DNA of 64,000 nt from Paeniglutamicibacter quisquiliarum (lineage in GTDB: Bacteria; Actinomycetota; Actinomycetes; Actinomycetales; Micrococcaceae), in contig NZ_JAHRED010000010.1 of the NCBI RefSeq assembly GCF_019084045.1, positions 62,001 to 126,000 on the forward strand, in the 5' to 3' direction. Shown piece after piece: positions 41,518 to 48,509 of this stretch. The notes under the pieces were generated by a model, which searched no databases, was not told the origin of the DNA, and saw nothing but the letters and a program-made list of their open reading frames with translations. A program made the translations under genes and the position numbers. Every line of letters begins with the position of its first letter. Positions within the stretch are counted from its first letter, which is position 1.

Positions 41518-44500
41518 GTGAAGCAAACACCCAAGACCTTGGCCGGCATGGTCCAGGACCTGTACGGAAAGCGCATCCACCGGAAGGACGCCCAAAGCAA
41601 ATCCCGGACGCTCAAGGGTTCGCATTCCCTCGAGGTCAGCCAAGAAGGGCGTTTTCTGCGGATCCATGCGGTGACTGGCCAAAAGCCGCTGGGATTGAGT
41701 GTGCTTCACGGCAAAACGGTCATCGAGCGCATCGCGTTTGACTCCCTCGAAGACGCGGGCACGGATGCCTACCTCGCCAACGGCTCCATCGACCTCGCCT
41801 CCCTGTGCGAACAATGGAACGCACTGGCCCCCGGGCTCGTGGGGGAGCCCGAGGAGGAAGCCGACGCGGCGGACGGCATCGTCCGAGTTTGCCTCGAATA
41901 CGAAGGCGAAATCGGCGCACTCCCACTTGGCGTCGCCGCGGTCGAGCTCGCGGCAGTTGAGGGAACACTGACCCGCGCCGAGGTCAATGATTTGGTGGAT
42001 GAAGGCTCGAGCGAGGTGGGGGAACCGGTGCGGTACCATCGGGTGCTGGGTCGTGCCGCCCGCACCGAACTGGACGCCCTCGAAGGACATGAAGCACCGG
42101 AGGGGCTCGCCCGCCCCTACGTCAACAAGCGCGGCGAGCTCGTGATTGCCATGAACCGCGAGATCCGGCACAGTGTCACGCTGCGCACCGACGCCATTTC
42201 CGTTGTCGCCGGAAACCTGCAGCTGTCCGGGGTTGCCTACAGCCGGAGTTCGCGTCTGTCGTCCGCACGCCTCCTGGTTCTGGGGCGGCGAAGCGGCCAG
42301 GAATTCAGCGGTGCCGTTGACCTTCGGTTCATGCAGGAACAGACCAGCCTGCGCAACGGATTCGGCAGGTACACGTGGACAGCCAAAGCCGCCCTTGCCG
42401 ATGTCGACTGGGACAAGATCGAGTCAACGGACAACTTCGACCTCTACCTCGAATTTGGCGTCCAGGGCGTCGACGAACCGAAGCGTGTGCGCGTGGCCAG
42501 GACTCCGTACGCGATCCGCGCCACCACCCGCGCCGGCGACGTCACCCGCGACGGCAAGACACTTGTCGTCAATCCGTATTACACGTTCAAGGGCAAGGCA
42601 ACCTCCCTGATTCTTGAAGTGATTGACGAGGCCTCATTCAAGGTGCTCCAGGACTTCAGCCCCGCCAAGCACCTGTTGGCCAGCCGTGGACGCAGGCCCC
42701 TCTGGCTCATCGGGGAACTTCCCTACAAGGCCCAGGACAATGGCTACCACTTCTTCCGCTACGTCCGGGAAAACCACCCGGAAATAGACGCCTACTACGT
42801 CATAGACAAGGCCTCGCCGGAATTCGAGAACGTCTCCCGGTTTGGCAATGTCATCGGCTACCAGTCGAAGGAACATTTCGAGATCGCCCTGGCCGCGGAT
42901 CGCATCATTGGATCGCACCACCCCGATTATCTGTACCCCACGCGCCATCCGTCATTCCTGGCGAAGTCACGCGCCGGGAAGGTCTTCCTGCAGCACGGCG
43001 TCATGGGAACCAAATGGATGGTTCCCAACTACGGAAAGAAGTCGGCCGGCTTCCAGACAGACCTGTTCTGTGTTTCTTCCGAGCGTGAGAAGTCCTATAT
43101 CGTCAAGGACTTTGGCTACGATCCCGGCGAGGTGGTCGTGACGGGCCTGCCGCGCTTCGATGCGCTCTTCGACACGGACGTGCCCGTCCAACCCCGACAA
43201 GTCCTGATCATTCCCACCTGGAGGGACTGGCTGCAAGACGAAGAATCGTTCCTCGAGTCCGACTACTTCCAGCAGTGGAACGAATTCCTGCATGATCCGG
43301 CCCTGGCCGGCCTGGTGCGGGATCAAGAACTTGAACTGGTCTTCTGCCTGCACCCGAACATGCAGCACCTGAGGTCATTCTTCGCCGGAGCGCCGGTCCG
43401 GATTGTCGGGCAAGGCGAAGTCGACGTGCAGTTCCTCATGAAGCAAAGCGCGGCAATGGTCACCGACTACTCCAGCGTTGGCTTTGACTTTGGTTTCCTT
43501 GACAAGCCCGTCCACTACTTCCAGTTCGACCGTGACCGGTTCCTGGGCACATTGGGATCGCACCTGGACCTGGATCGCGAGTTGCCCGGTCGGATCTCAT
43601 TTACGCGCGAAGCGCTGATTGAATCCCTGGCCTCCACGGTGCGGCGCGGGATGAAGATGGAAACCACCCACCACGACCGCGCATCCAAATTCATCGTGGC
43701 CCGTGACCGCGGCCATTCCGCCCGTGTCTTCGAAGCCATCCGGGAGATGCACGTGCCGCTGGTCGACATCAAGGATCCGCGGGAAAGCGAGTTGGTCGAT
43801 CGCGCACAAATACGCTTCCGGAACAGCCGCTTCTATTTCCCGCTGATGAAGCGCATGCTGGTGCTCGCCGGCAAGCTGCCCATGGACAACGACCTCGTCG
43901 TCTTTGAAGCCGGCCTCGGCAAGCAGTATGCAGACTCCCCGCGCTACATCTACGAGGAAATGCTCCGGCGCGGGGACACGCGCAAGAAGGTCTGGATCTA
44001 CTCGGGAACCCATGGGTTCACCGACCCAAACACCACGACCGTCAAGCGCCTGTCGCCGGCATACTTCTGGAACCTGGCGCGCGCCAAGTACTGGGTGGTT
44101 AACCAGAACCTGCCCTCCTACATGACGCGGCGCAAGAACGGCGTCTATGTCCAAACCTGGCACGGTACTCCGCTCAAGCGGATGCTCAACGACATCGAGG
44201 ACATCCACGGCCGCGACGACGGGTACCTGGACCGGGTGACGCGTGCCATCGGCCAGTGGACCCACCTCCTGTCGCCAAGCCCCTATGCGACCGAGGCGAT
44301 GCGCAGCGCCTTTGCATACAAGGGACCGGTCCTGGAACTGGGGTACCCGCGCAACGACCCCTTGCTGCGACCGGAGTCGCGGGTGCGGGCGCAGGAAGTC
44401 AAGACCACCCTGGGGATCCCCGAAGGCCACAAGGTCGTGCTCTATGCGCCCACGTTCCGTGACGATGCCAGCAACGGCAAGGGACGGTTCACCTTTGAGC

Positions 44501-45033
44501 TGCCCTTCGACCTCGAGGCCTTTGACAAGCGCTTTGGGGAAGACACCGTGCTGCTGTTGCGGATGCACGTGCTGGTCAGTTCCGGGCTCCAGATTCCCGA
44601 GGAGTTGCGGGGGCGGATCGTCGACGCTTCGGCCTATCCGGAGATCCAGGACCTGTACCTCGCCAGCGATGTCCTGATCACCGACTACTCGTCGGTGTTT
44701 TTCGATTTCGCGCTGCTGCGCCGGCCGATCATATTCTTCGCCTACGACCTTGAGAACTACCGCGACAACCTGCGTGGTTTTTACCTGGACTACGAAAAGG
44801 AACTGCCTGGACCCATTGTCACCGAAGAGGAGCAACTGTGGTCAACCCTCAGAAGCGCCCTCGACGGTAAACTGGATGAATCCGGACCCAGCGATGGATT
44901 CATTTCACGGTTTGCGCCTCATGACGACGGAGAATCAGCAGGCAGGGTGGTCGATGAAATCTTCGGCACCGGGGCTACTGTGACGCAACGCTCTATCCTC
45001 AGTGGTTTTGGCTCCCGTCGCAAACCGCGCTAG
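41518..45033 (+). CDS. Two-domain CDP-glycerol:poly(glycerophosphate) glycerophosphotransferase (TagF-like)
   Basis: This 1171-residue protein starts with GTG at 41518. Residues 1 to about 370 form a beta-rich region with no family I recognise. Domain A (about 380-750) is a TagF-type GT-B fold with LASRGRRPLWLIGELPYKA, KVFLQHGVMGTKWMVPNY, a CLHPNM motif and MVTDYSSVGFDFGFLDKP. Domain B (about 790-1150) repeats the fold with YVQTWHGTPLKRML, LLRMHVLVSSGL and LITDYSSVFFDFALLRRP. Each domain keeps the His and DYSS elements expected for catalysis, so both may be active. The likely role is elongation of a glycerol-phosphate (or mixed) wall polymer on the cytoplasmic face, using CDP-glycerol from TagD. 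The stop overlaps the -10 box of yceD. Confidence 0.88.
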   Translation: MKQTPKTLAGMVQDLYGKRIHRKDAQSKSRTLKGSHSLEVSQEGRFLRIHAVTGQKPLGLSVLHGKTVIERIAFDSLEDAGTDAYLANGSIDLASLCEQWNALAPGLVGEPEEEADAADGIVRVCLEYEGEIGALPLGVAAVELAAVEGTLTRAEVNDLVDEGSSEVGEPVRYHRVLGRAARTELDALEGHEAPEGLARPYVNKRGELVIAMNREIRHSVTLRTDAISVVAGNLQLSGVAYSRSSRLSSARLLVLGRRSGQEFSGAVDLRFMQEQTSLRNGFGRYTWTAKAALADVDWDKIESTDNFDLYLEFGVQGVDEPKRVRVARTPYAIRATTRAGDVTRDGKTLVVNPYYTFKGKATSLILEVIDEASFKVLQDFSPAKHLLASRGRRPLWLIGELPYKAQDNGYHFFRYVRENHPEIDAYYVIDKASPEFENVSRFGNVIGYQSKEHFEIALAADRIIGSHHPDYLYPTRHPSFLAKSRAGKVFLQHGVMGTKWMVPNYGKKSAGFQTDLFCVSSEREKSYIVKDFGYDPGEVVVTGLPRFDALFDTDVPVQPRQVLIIPTWRDWLQDEESFLESDYFQQWNEFLHDPALAGLVRDQELELVFCLHPNMQHLRSFFAGAPVRIVGQGEVDVQFLMKQSAAMVTDYSSVGFDFGFLDKPVHYFQFDRDRFLGTLGSHLDLDRELPGRISFTREALIESLASTVRRGMKMETTHHDRASKFIVARDRGHSARVFEAIREMHVPLVDIKDPRESELVDRAQIRFRNSRFYFPLMKRMLVLAGKLPMDNDLVVFEAGLGKQYADSPRYIYEEMLRRGDTRKKVWIYSGTHGFTDPNTTTVKRLSPAYFWNLARAKYWVVNQNLPSYMTRRKNGVYVQTWHGTPLKRMLNDIEDIHGRDDGYLDRVTRAIGQWTHLLSPSPYATEAMRSAFAYKGPVLELGYPRNDPLLRPESRVRAQEVKTTLGIPEGHKVVLYAPTFRDDASNGKGRFTFELPFDLEAFDKRFGEDTVLLLRMHVLVSSGLQIPEELRGRIVDASAYPEIQDLYLASDVLITDYSSVFFDFALLRRPIIFFAYDLENYRDNLRGFYLDYEKELPGPIVTEEEQLWSTLRSALDGKLDESGPSDGFISRFAPHDDGESAGRVVDEIFGTGATVTQRSILSGFGSRRKPR

Positions 45034-45036
45034 GAT
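45031..45036 (+). promoter_or_regulatory. -10 box of the yceD-rpmF-rnc-mutM operon
   Basis: TAGGAT includes the TAG stop of the TagF-like gene. A start near 45043 would leave a leader of about 25 nt containing AGGAG. No convincing -35 is seen. Confidence 0.4.
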
Positions 45037-45068
45037 GTAATGTCGGTCTATGTTCTACAGGAGTCATC

Positions 45069-45689
45069 ATTAGCGAAAAGCGTTCAGATCGTTCGTCGTC
45101 ACACGACATCGATCGCAGTTCGCCCCTGGTTTTCTTAACCAAGGATCTTGGGCGAAGCCCCGGAAACATGACGACCCTTGATGAGGTGGTCGCCGCACCA
45201 GCTGAAATCGGTGTGGCACTCATCGGAGTCCGTGAAGGATCAGAAGTTGATCTGGATCTGCGATTCGAAGCCGTGCACGAGGGCATTCTGGTCTCCGGAA
45301 CCGCCACTGTTGAAATCAGCGGTGAATGCGGACGGTGCTTGGAAGCCATGGCGTACGACTTCGATGCCGACATTCAAGAACTTTTCTACTACGAGGGCTT
45401 ACACGAGTTCACCGAAGAAGAAGAGCTTGACCAGTACCAGGTTGTAGATGATCGTATTGATCTCGAACCGGTGCTCCGGAATGCAGTGGTGACCGCACTG
45501 CCGTTCCAACCGGTATGCCGGGAAGACTGTGCAGGGCTTTGCTCCGAATGTGGAAAAAGCCTGAATGAGGATCCTGAGCATCACCATGAGGTCTTGGATC
45601 CTCGTTGGGCAGCGCTTGCCGGGCTGACCGACATCGTCGCAGAGGACGCGACACAGAGTACACATTCAGTCGAGAGAGAAGAGAAGTAG
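45069..45689 (+). CDS. yceD: YceD/DUF177 family protein with a probable AUU (or AUC) start
   Basis: This 206-residue YceD-family protein is thought to act in 23S rRNA or ribosome assembly and is typically coded just before rpmF, as here. Four Cys residues (CGRC near residue 90; CREDC...CSEC near 150) probably bind zinc. The first ATG is at 45168, but the family's conserved N-terminal block (here [15 protein letters not shown]) is coded upstream in the same open frame. The only start-like position with a ribosome site is ATT at 45069-45071 (or ATC at 45066-45068), 5 nt after AGGAG (45059-45063). No ATG, GTG or TTG exists in frame between there and 45168. rpmF follows 2 nt after the stop. Confidence 0.75.
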   Translation: MSEKRSDRSSSHDIDRSSPLVFLTKDLGRSPGNMTTLDEVVAAPAEIGVALIGVREGSEVDLDLRFEAVHEGILVSGTATVEISGECGRCLEAMAYDFDADIQELFYYEGLHEFTEEEELDQYQVVDDRIDLEPVLRNAVVTALPFQPVCREDCAGLCSECGKSLNEDPEHHHEVLDPRWAALAGLTDIVAEDATQSTHSVEREEK

Positions 45690-45691
45690 CC

Positions 45692-45895
45692 GTGGCTGTC
45701 CCGAAGAGGAAGATGTCCCGCTCAAACACTCGCGCCCGTCGCGCCCAGTGGAAGGCAACCGCGCCTACCCTGGTGAAGACCATGGAAAATGGCCGCGTCA
45801 CCTACAGCCTGCCGCACCAGGCAAAGGTTGTTACGGATTCCGCAGGCACCGAGCTGTTCCTTGAATACAAGGGTCGCAAGGTCGCAGACGCGTAA
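45692..45895 (+). CDS. rpmF: 50S ribosomal protein L32
   Basis: L32 is a small protein of the large ribosomal subunit. The 67-residue sequence [24 protein letters not shown] is the family signature. The Cys4 zinc site of some L32 proteins is absent, so this is the zinc-independent form, usually expressed when zinc is scarce or as the only form. The start is the GTG at 45692, 2 nt after the yceD stop. rnc begins 9 nt after its stop, giving the common yceD-rpmF-rnc order. Confidence 0.93.
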   Translation: MAVPKRKMSRSNTRARRAQWKATAPTLVKTMENGRVTYSLPHQAKVVTDSAGTELFLEYKGRKVADA

Positions 45896-45904
45896 GTCTG
45901 TCTG

Positions 45905-46606
45905 ATGCCTTCAACAGAAGAGCTTTTGAAGCGTCTCGGGGTCACTATTGACCCCGAGACGCTTCGTCTTGCCCTCACACACCGTTCCTATGCCTACGAG
46001 CATGGTGGCATCCCCACCAACGAGCGCCTGGAATTCCTGGGAGACTCGGTCCTCGGCTATGCCGTCACCGACCACCTCTACAAGAACTACCCGGATCTGC
46101 CCGAAGGCGACCTGGCCAAGCGTCGTTCCGCCGTGGTCAGCACCCGTGCACTGGCCGGCATCGCGCGCTCCCTCGGCGTGGGCGAATTCATCCTGCTGGG
46201 CCAAGGAGAAATCCTGACCAATGGCAAGGACAAGTCGTCAATCCTTGCCGACACCATGGAATCCCTGATCGGTGCAACGTTCCTCAACCACGGGATCGAA
46301 GTTGCCCGGGACATGGTCATGCGCATGGTCCTGCCATTGCTGCACGACGTGGACGTGTTGGGAGCCGGCACCGACTGGAAAACCGCCATCCAGGAGATTG
46401 CCGCAGCCAAGAAGCTGGGCATCATCGAGTACCGCGTCACGGGTTCCGGCCCTGACCACGCACGCACCTACGTGGCCGTGCTTCACATCGGCGGCACACC
46501 CTACGGCCAGGGAAGCGGACCTTCCAAGAAGGAAGCCGAGCAGGAATCGGCCGCGGCAACCTGGAAAATGGTTCGCCCCCAGGACGACACCGCCAAGGCC
46601 AAGTAA
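45905..46606 (+). CDS. rnc: Ribonuclease III
   Basis: RNase III cleaves double-stranded RNA, processes rRNA and controls mRNAs. The 233-residue protein has the catalytic NERLEFLGDSVLGYAVTDHLY signature, DTMESLIGATFLNHGIE with the metal-binding Asp/Glu, and a C-terminal dsRNA-binding domain (DWKTAIQEIAAAKKLG ... GQGSGPSKKEAEQESAAATW). Codons 9-20 of the gene form a perfect 17-bp hairpin at 45928-45965, the kind of substrate RNase III cuts. The equivalent gene of Streptomyces (absB) is autoregulated by cleavage of stem-loops in its own transcript. mutM starts 3 nt after the stop. Confidence 0.96.
   Translation: MPSTEELLKRLGVTIDPETLRLALTHRSYAYEHGGIPTNERLEFLGDSVLGYAVTDHLYKNYPDLPEGDLAKRRSAVVSTRALAGIARSLGVGEFILLGQGEILTNGKDKSSILADTMESLIGATFLNHGIEVARDMVMRMVLPLLHDVDVLGAGTDWKTAIQEIAAAKKLGIIEYRVTGSGPDHARTYVAVLHIGGTPYGQGSGPSKKEAEQESAAATWKMVRPQDDTAKAK
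45928..45965 (+). promoter_or_regulatory. Perfect 17-bp hairpin inside the 5' coding region of rnc
   Basis: GAAGCGTCTCGGGGTCA (45928-45944) is exactly complementary to 45949-45965, with a 4-nt CTAT loop. It starts 23 nt after the first base of the rnc ATG. There is no T-run, and it lies in an open reading frame, so it is not a terminator. A role as an RNase III autoregulation site is inferred. Confidence 0.7.
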
Positions 46607-46609
46607 GCA

Positions 46610-47527
46610 ATGCCCGAACTGCCGGAAGTCGAGGTGGTTCGACGCGGCCTGGACGACTGGGTCGTCGGCCGGACCGTCGAATCGGTCCAGGTCGTGGATC
46701 CGCGATCAGTTCGCCGACACGTCGAGGGCCCAGCCGACTTCGCCGCAAGCCTCACATACACCCGCATCGGCGCCGCCGTACGCCGCGGAAAATTCCTTTG
46801 GCTGCTCCTGGACGGATTGCCCACGCCGAGCGCTCTGGTTGCCCACCTGGGCATGAGCGGGCAACTGTTGGTGGAGGAGCCCGCCGCGCCGGACGAGAAG
46901 CACCTCAAGGTCCGCCTCGGGCTCTCTCCCGTGGCGACCAAGCCCAACCAACTGCGTTTCATCGACCAAAGAATCTTTGGCGGGATGTTTCTCTCGCAAC
47001 TGGTGCCCACCGATGACCAATTTCCCGGGGGCATGGGTTCGGAGCTTCCGTGGGTTCCACAAGCCGCGGCACACATTGCCCGAGATGTCTTGGACCCCGC
47101 CTCCACGCCCGAGGCCCTCTACCAGGCCTTGCGCAGGAAAAATACCCAGCTCAAGCGCGCCATTCTCGACCAACAGGTGATTTCCGGTGTGGGGAACATC
47201 TATGCGGACGAGGCGCTCTGGGCTGCCAAATTGCACGGGCTGCGCTCCACCGCAACGATCCGGCGACCCGACGTGGCGCGTCTTCACGCTGCCCTCGTCG
47301 AGGTCATGGGACGTGCCCTGGATGCCGGCGGCACCAGCTTCGACTCACTGTATGTAAACGTCAACGGTGCCTCCGGATACTTCGACAGATCGCTCAACGC
47401 CTACGGCCGCGAGGGCAAGGATTGCCGACGCTGTGCCGAGGAAGGCCTGGTCTCGGTGATCAGGCGGGATCCCTTCATGGGACGCTCCTCCTACAGCTGC
47501 GCCAGGTGCCAGCGCAAGCCCCGCTGA
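46610..47527 (+). CDS. mutM: Formamidopyrimidine-DNA glycosylase (Fpg)
   Basis: MutM removes 8-oxoguanine and ring-opened purines by combined glycosylase and AP-lyase action. The 305-residue protein starts [16 protein letters not shown], with the catalytic Pro and Glu directly after Met. It has [22 protein letters not shown], the helix-two-turn-helix [23 protein letters not shown] and a C-terminal zinc finger ([18 protein letters not shown] ... YSCARCQ) with four Cys. It follows rnc by 3 nt and ends the yceD operon. The serine hydrolase gene converges on it. Confidence 0.95.
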   Translation: MPELPEVEVVRRGLDDWVVGRTVESVQVVDPRSVRRHVEGPADFAASLTYTRIGAAVRRGKFLWLLLDGLPTPSALVAHLGMSGQLLVEEPAAPDEKHLKVRLGLSPVATKPNQLRFIDQRIFGGMFLSQLVPTDDQFPGGMGSELPWVPQAAAHIARDVLDPASTPEALYQALRRKNTQLKRAILDQQVISGVGNIYADEALWAAKLHGLRSTATIRRPDVARLHAALVEVMGRALDAGGTSFDSLYVNVNGASGYFDRSLNAYGREGKDCRRCAEEGLVSVIRRDPFMGRSSYSCARCQRKPR

Positions 47528-47554
47528 GCTGATTGGCCCAGCGGGACTCGACCG

Positions 47555-48391
47555 CTAGCGGCCCTGGATCTCGGAAACGACGCCGTCGTTGAATGGAGTC
47601 CACGCTTCGACGGCCCAAGGCCCAAACGGCTTGTCGGTCAGTGTCACGCATGCCGCGCCCAATGCCGGATCGACCCACAGGAACGTCCCCGCCTGGCCAA
47701 AGTGCCCATAGGTTTCCGGCGAGTTCAGCAGGCCGGTCCAGTGCGGGGACTTCTCCGAACGGATTTCGAATCCCAGGCCCCAGGTGTTGTCCCTTTGGCG
47801 TCCGTAGCCCGGAAGGATCCCGGCAAGATCCGGGAACACCACGTGCGTGGCCTGGGAATGGGTCTGCACATCCAGCAGGGTCGGGCTCTGCAGCTCGGCC
47901 GCAAAAGCCACGAGATCGCCGAGCGTGGAAACGCCGTCCGCTGCGGCGCTGCCGTCCAGGGAGGTGCCCGCCATGCCCAGTGGCTGCAGGACGGCCTCAC
48001 CCAGGTAGTCGGCAAATCTCATCTCCGTGGCCTTCTCTAGGGTTTCGGCAAGGACCTCAAAGCCGACATTCGAATACAGCCGCCTGGCCCCGGGGGCAAA
48101 GCGCACCGTTCGTTCGGCAAAGTCGTAGCCGGAGGTGTGCGCCAAGAGGTGCTTTACGGTGGAACCTTCCGGTCCGGCCGGGGTATCGAGCTCGAAGGCG
48201 CCCTCCTCCAACGCCACCAGGAATGCATAGGAGCTGAGCAGCTTCGTGACCGAAGCCAGCGCAAAGCGGCGGTCGACGTCACCGTGTGAGCCCAGGACGG
48301 CACCGTCGGCGGCAACCACGGCCGAGGCCGCGTGTGTCGAAGGCCATGAATCAATGGCCAAAAGACTCTTCAAGGGGTCTTCTCCTAGCAT
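47555..48391 (-). CDS. Beta-lactamase-fold serine hydrolase
   Basis: This 278-residue protein is of the beta-lactamase/penicillin-binding class C fold. The nucleophile motif is SVTK (in FALASVTKLLSSYAFL), the second motif is YSN (RRLYSNVGFEVLAETLEKA), and HFGQAG near residue 235 stands for the KTG box. No signal peptide is seen, so it is probably cytoplasmic, as in many esterase or peptidase members. I do not infer antibiotic resistance. The ATG at 48389-48391 is listed. An internal TTG at 48371-48373 with AGGAG upstream is a serious alternative. It is divergent from smc, with about 118 nt between them. Confidence 0.82.
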   Translation of the reverse strand: MLGEDPLKSLLAIDSWPSTHAASAVVAADGAVLGSHGDVDRRFALASVTKLLSSYAFLVALEEGAFELDTPAGPEGSTVKHLLAHTSGYDFAERTVRFAPGARRLYSNVGFEVLAETLEKATEMRFADYLGEAVLQPLGMAGTSLDGSAAADGVSTLGDLVAFAAELQSPTLLDVQTHSQATHVVFPDLAGILPGYGRQRDNTWGLGFEIRSEKSPHWTGLLNSPETYGHFGQAGTFLWVDPALGAACVTLTDKPFGPWAVEAWTPFNDGVVSEIQGR

Positions 48392-48509
48392 TCTTGATGA
48401 AAATACCTGTCTGCAGGGCCTGACCTACGCCGTTGAGCCAAGGCGACTCGATAGGATGGAGGCCAGCCCTCCGACCACTTTAGCCACCAAAAACCCAGGA
48501 CGCTTCCAC

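Noticed and set aside
47555-48391. Antibiotic-resistance beta-lactamase
   Set aside because: The SVTK and YSN motifs fit the broad serine hydrolase family, but there is no signal peptide and no KTG box. An esterase or peptidase role is more likely.
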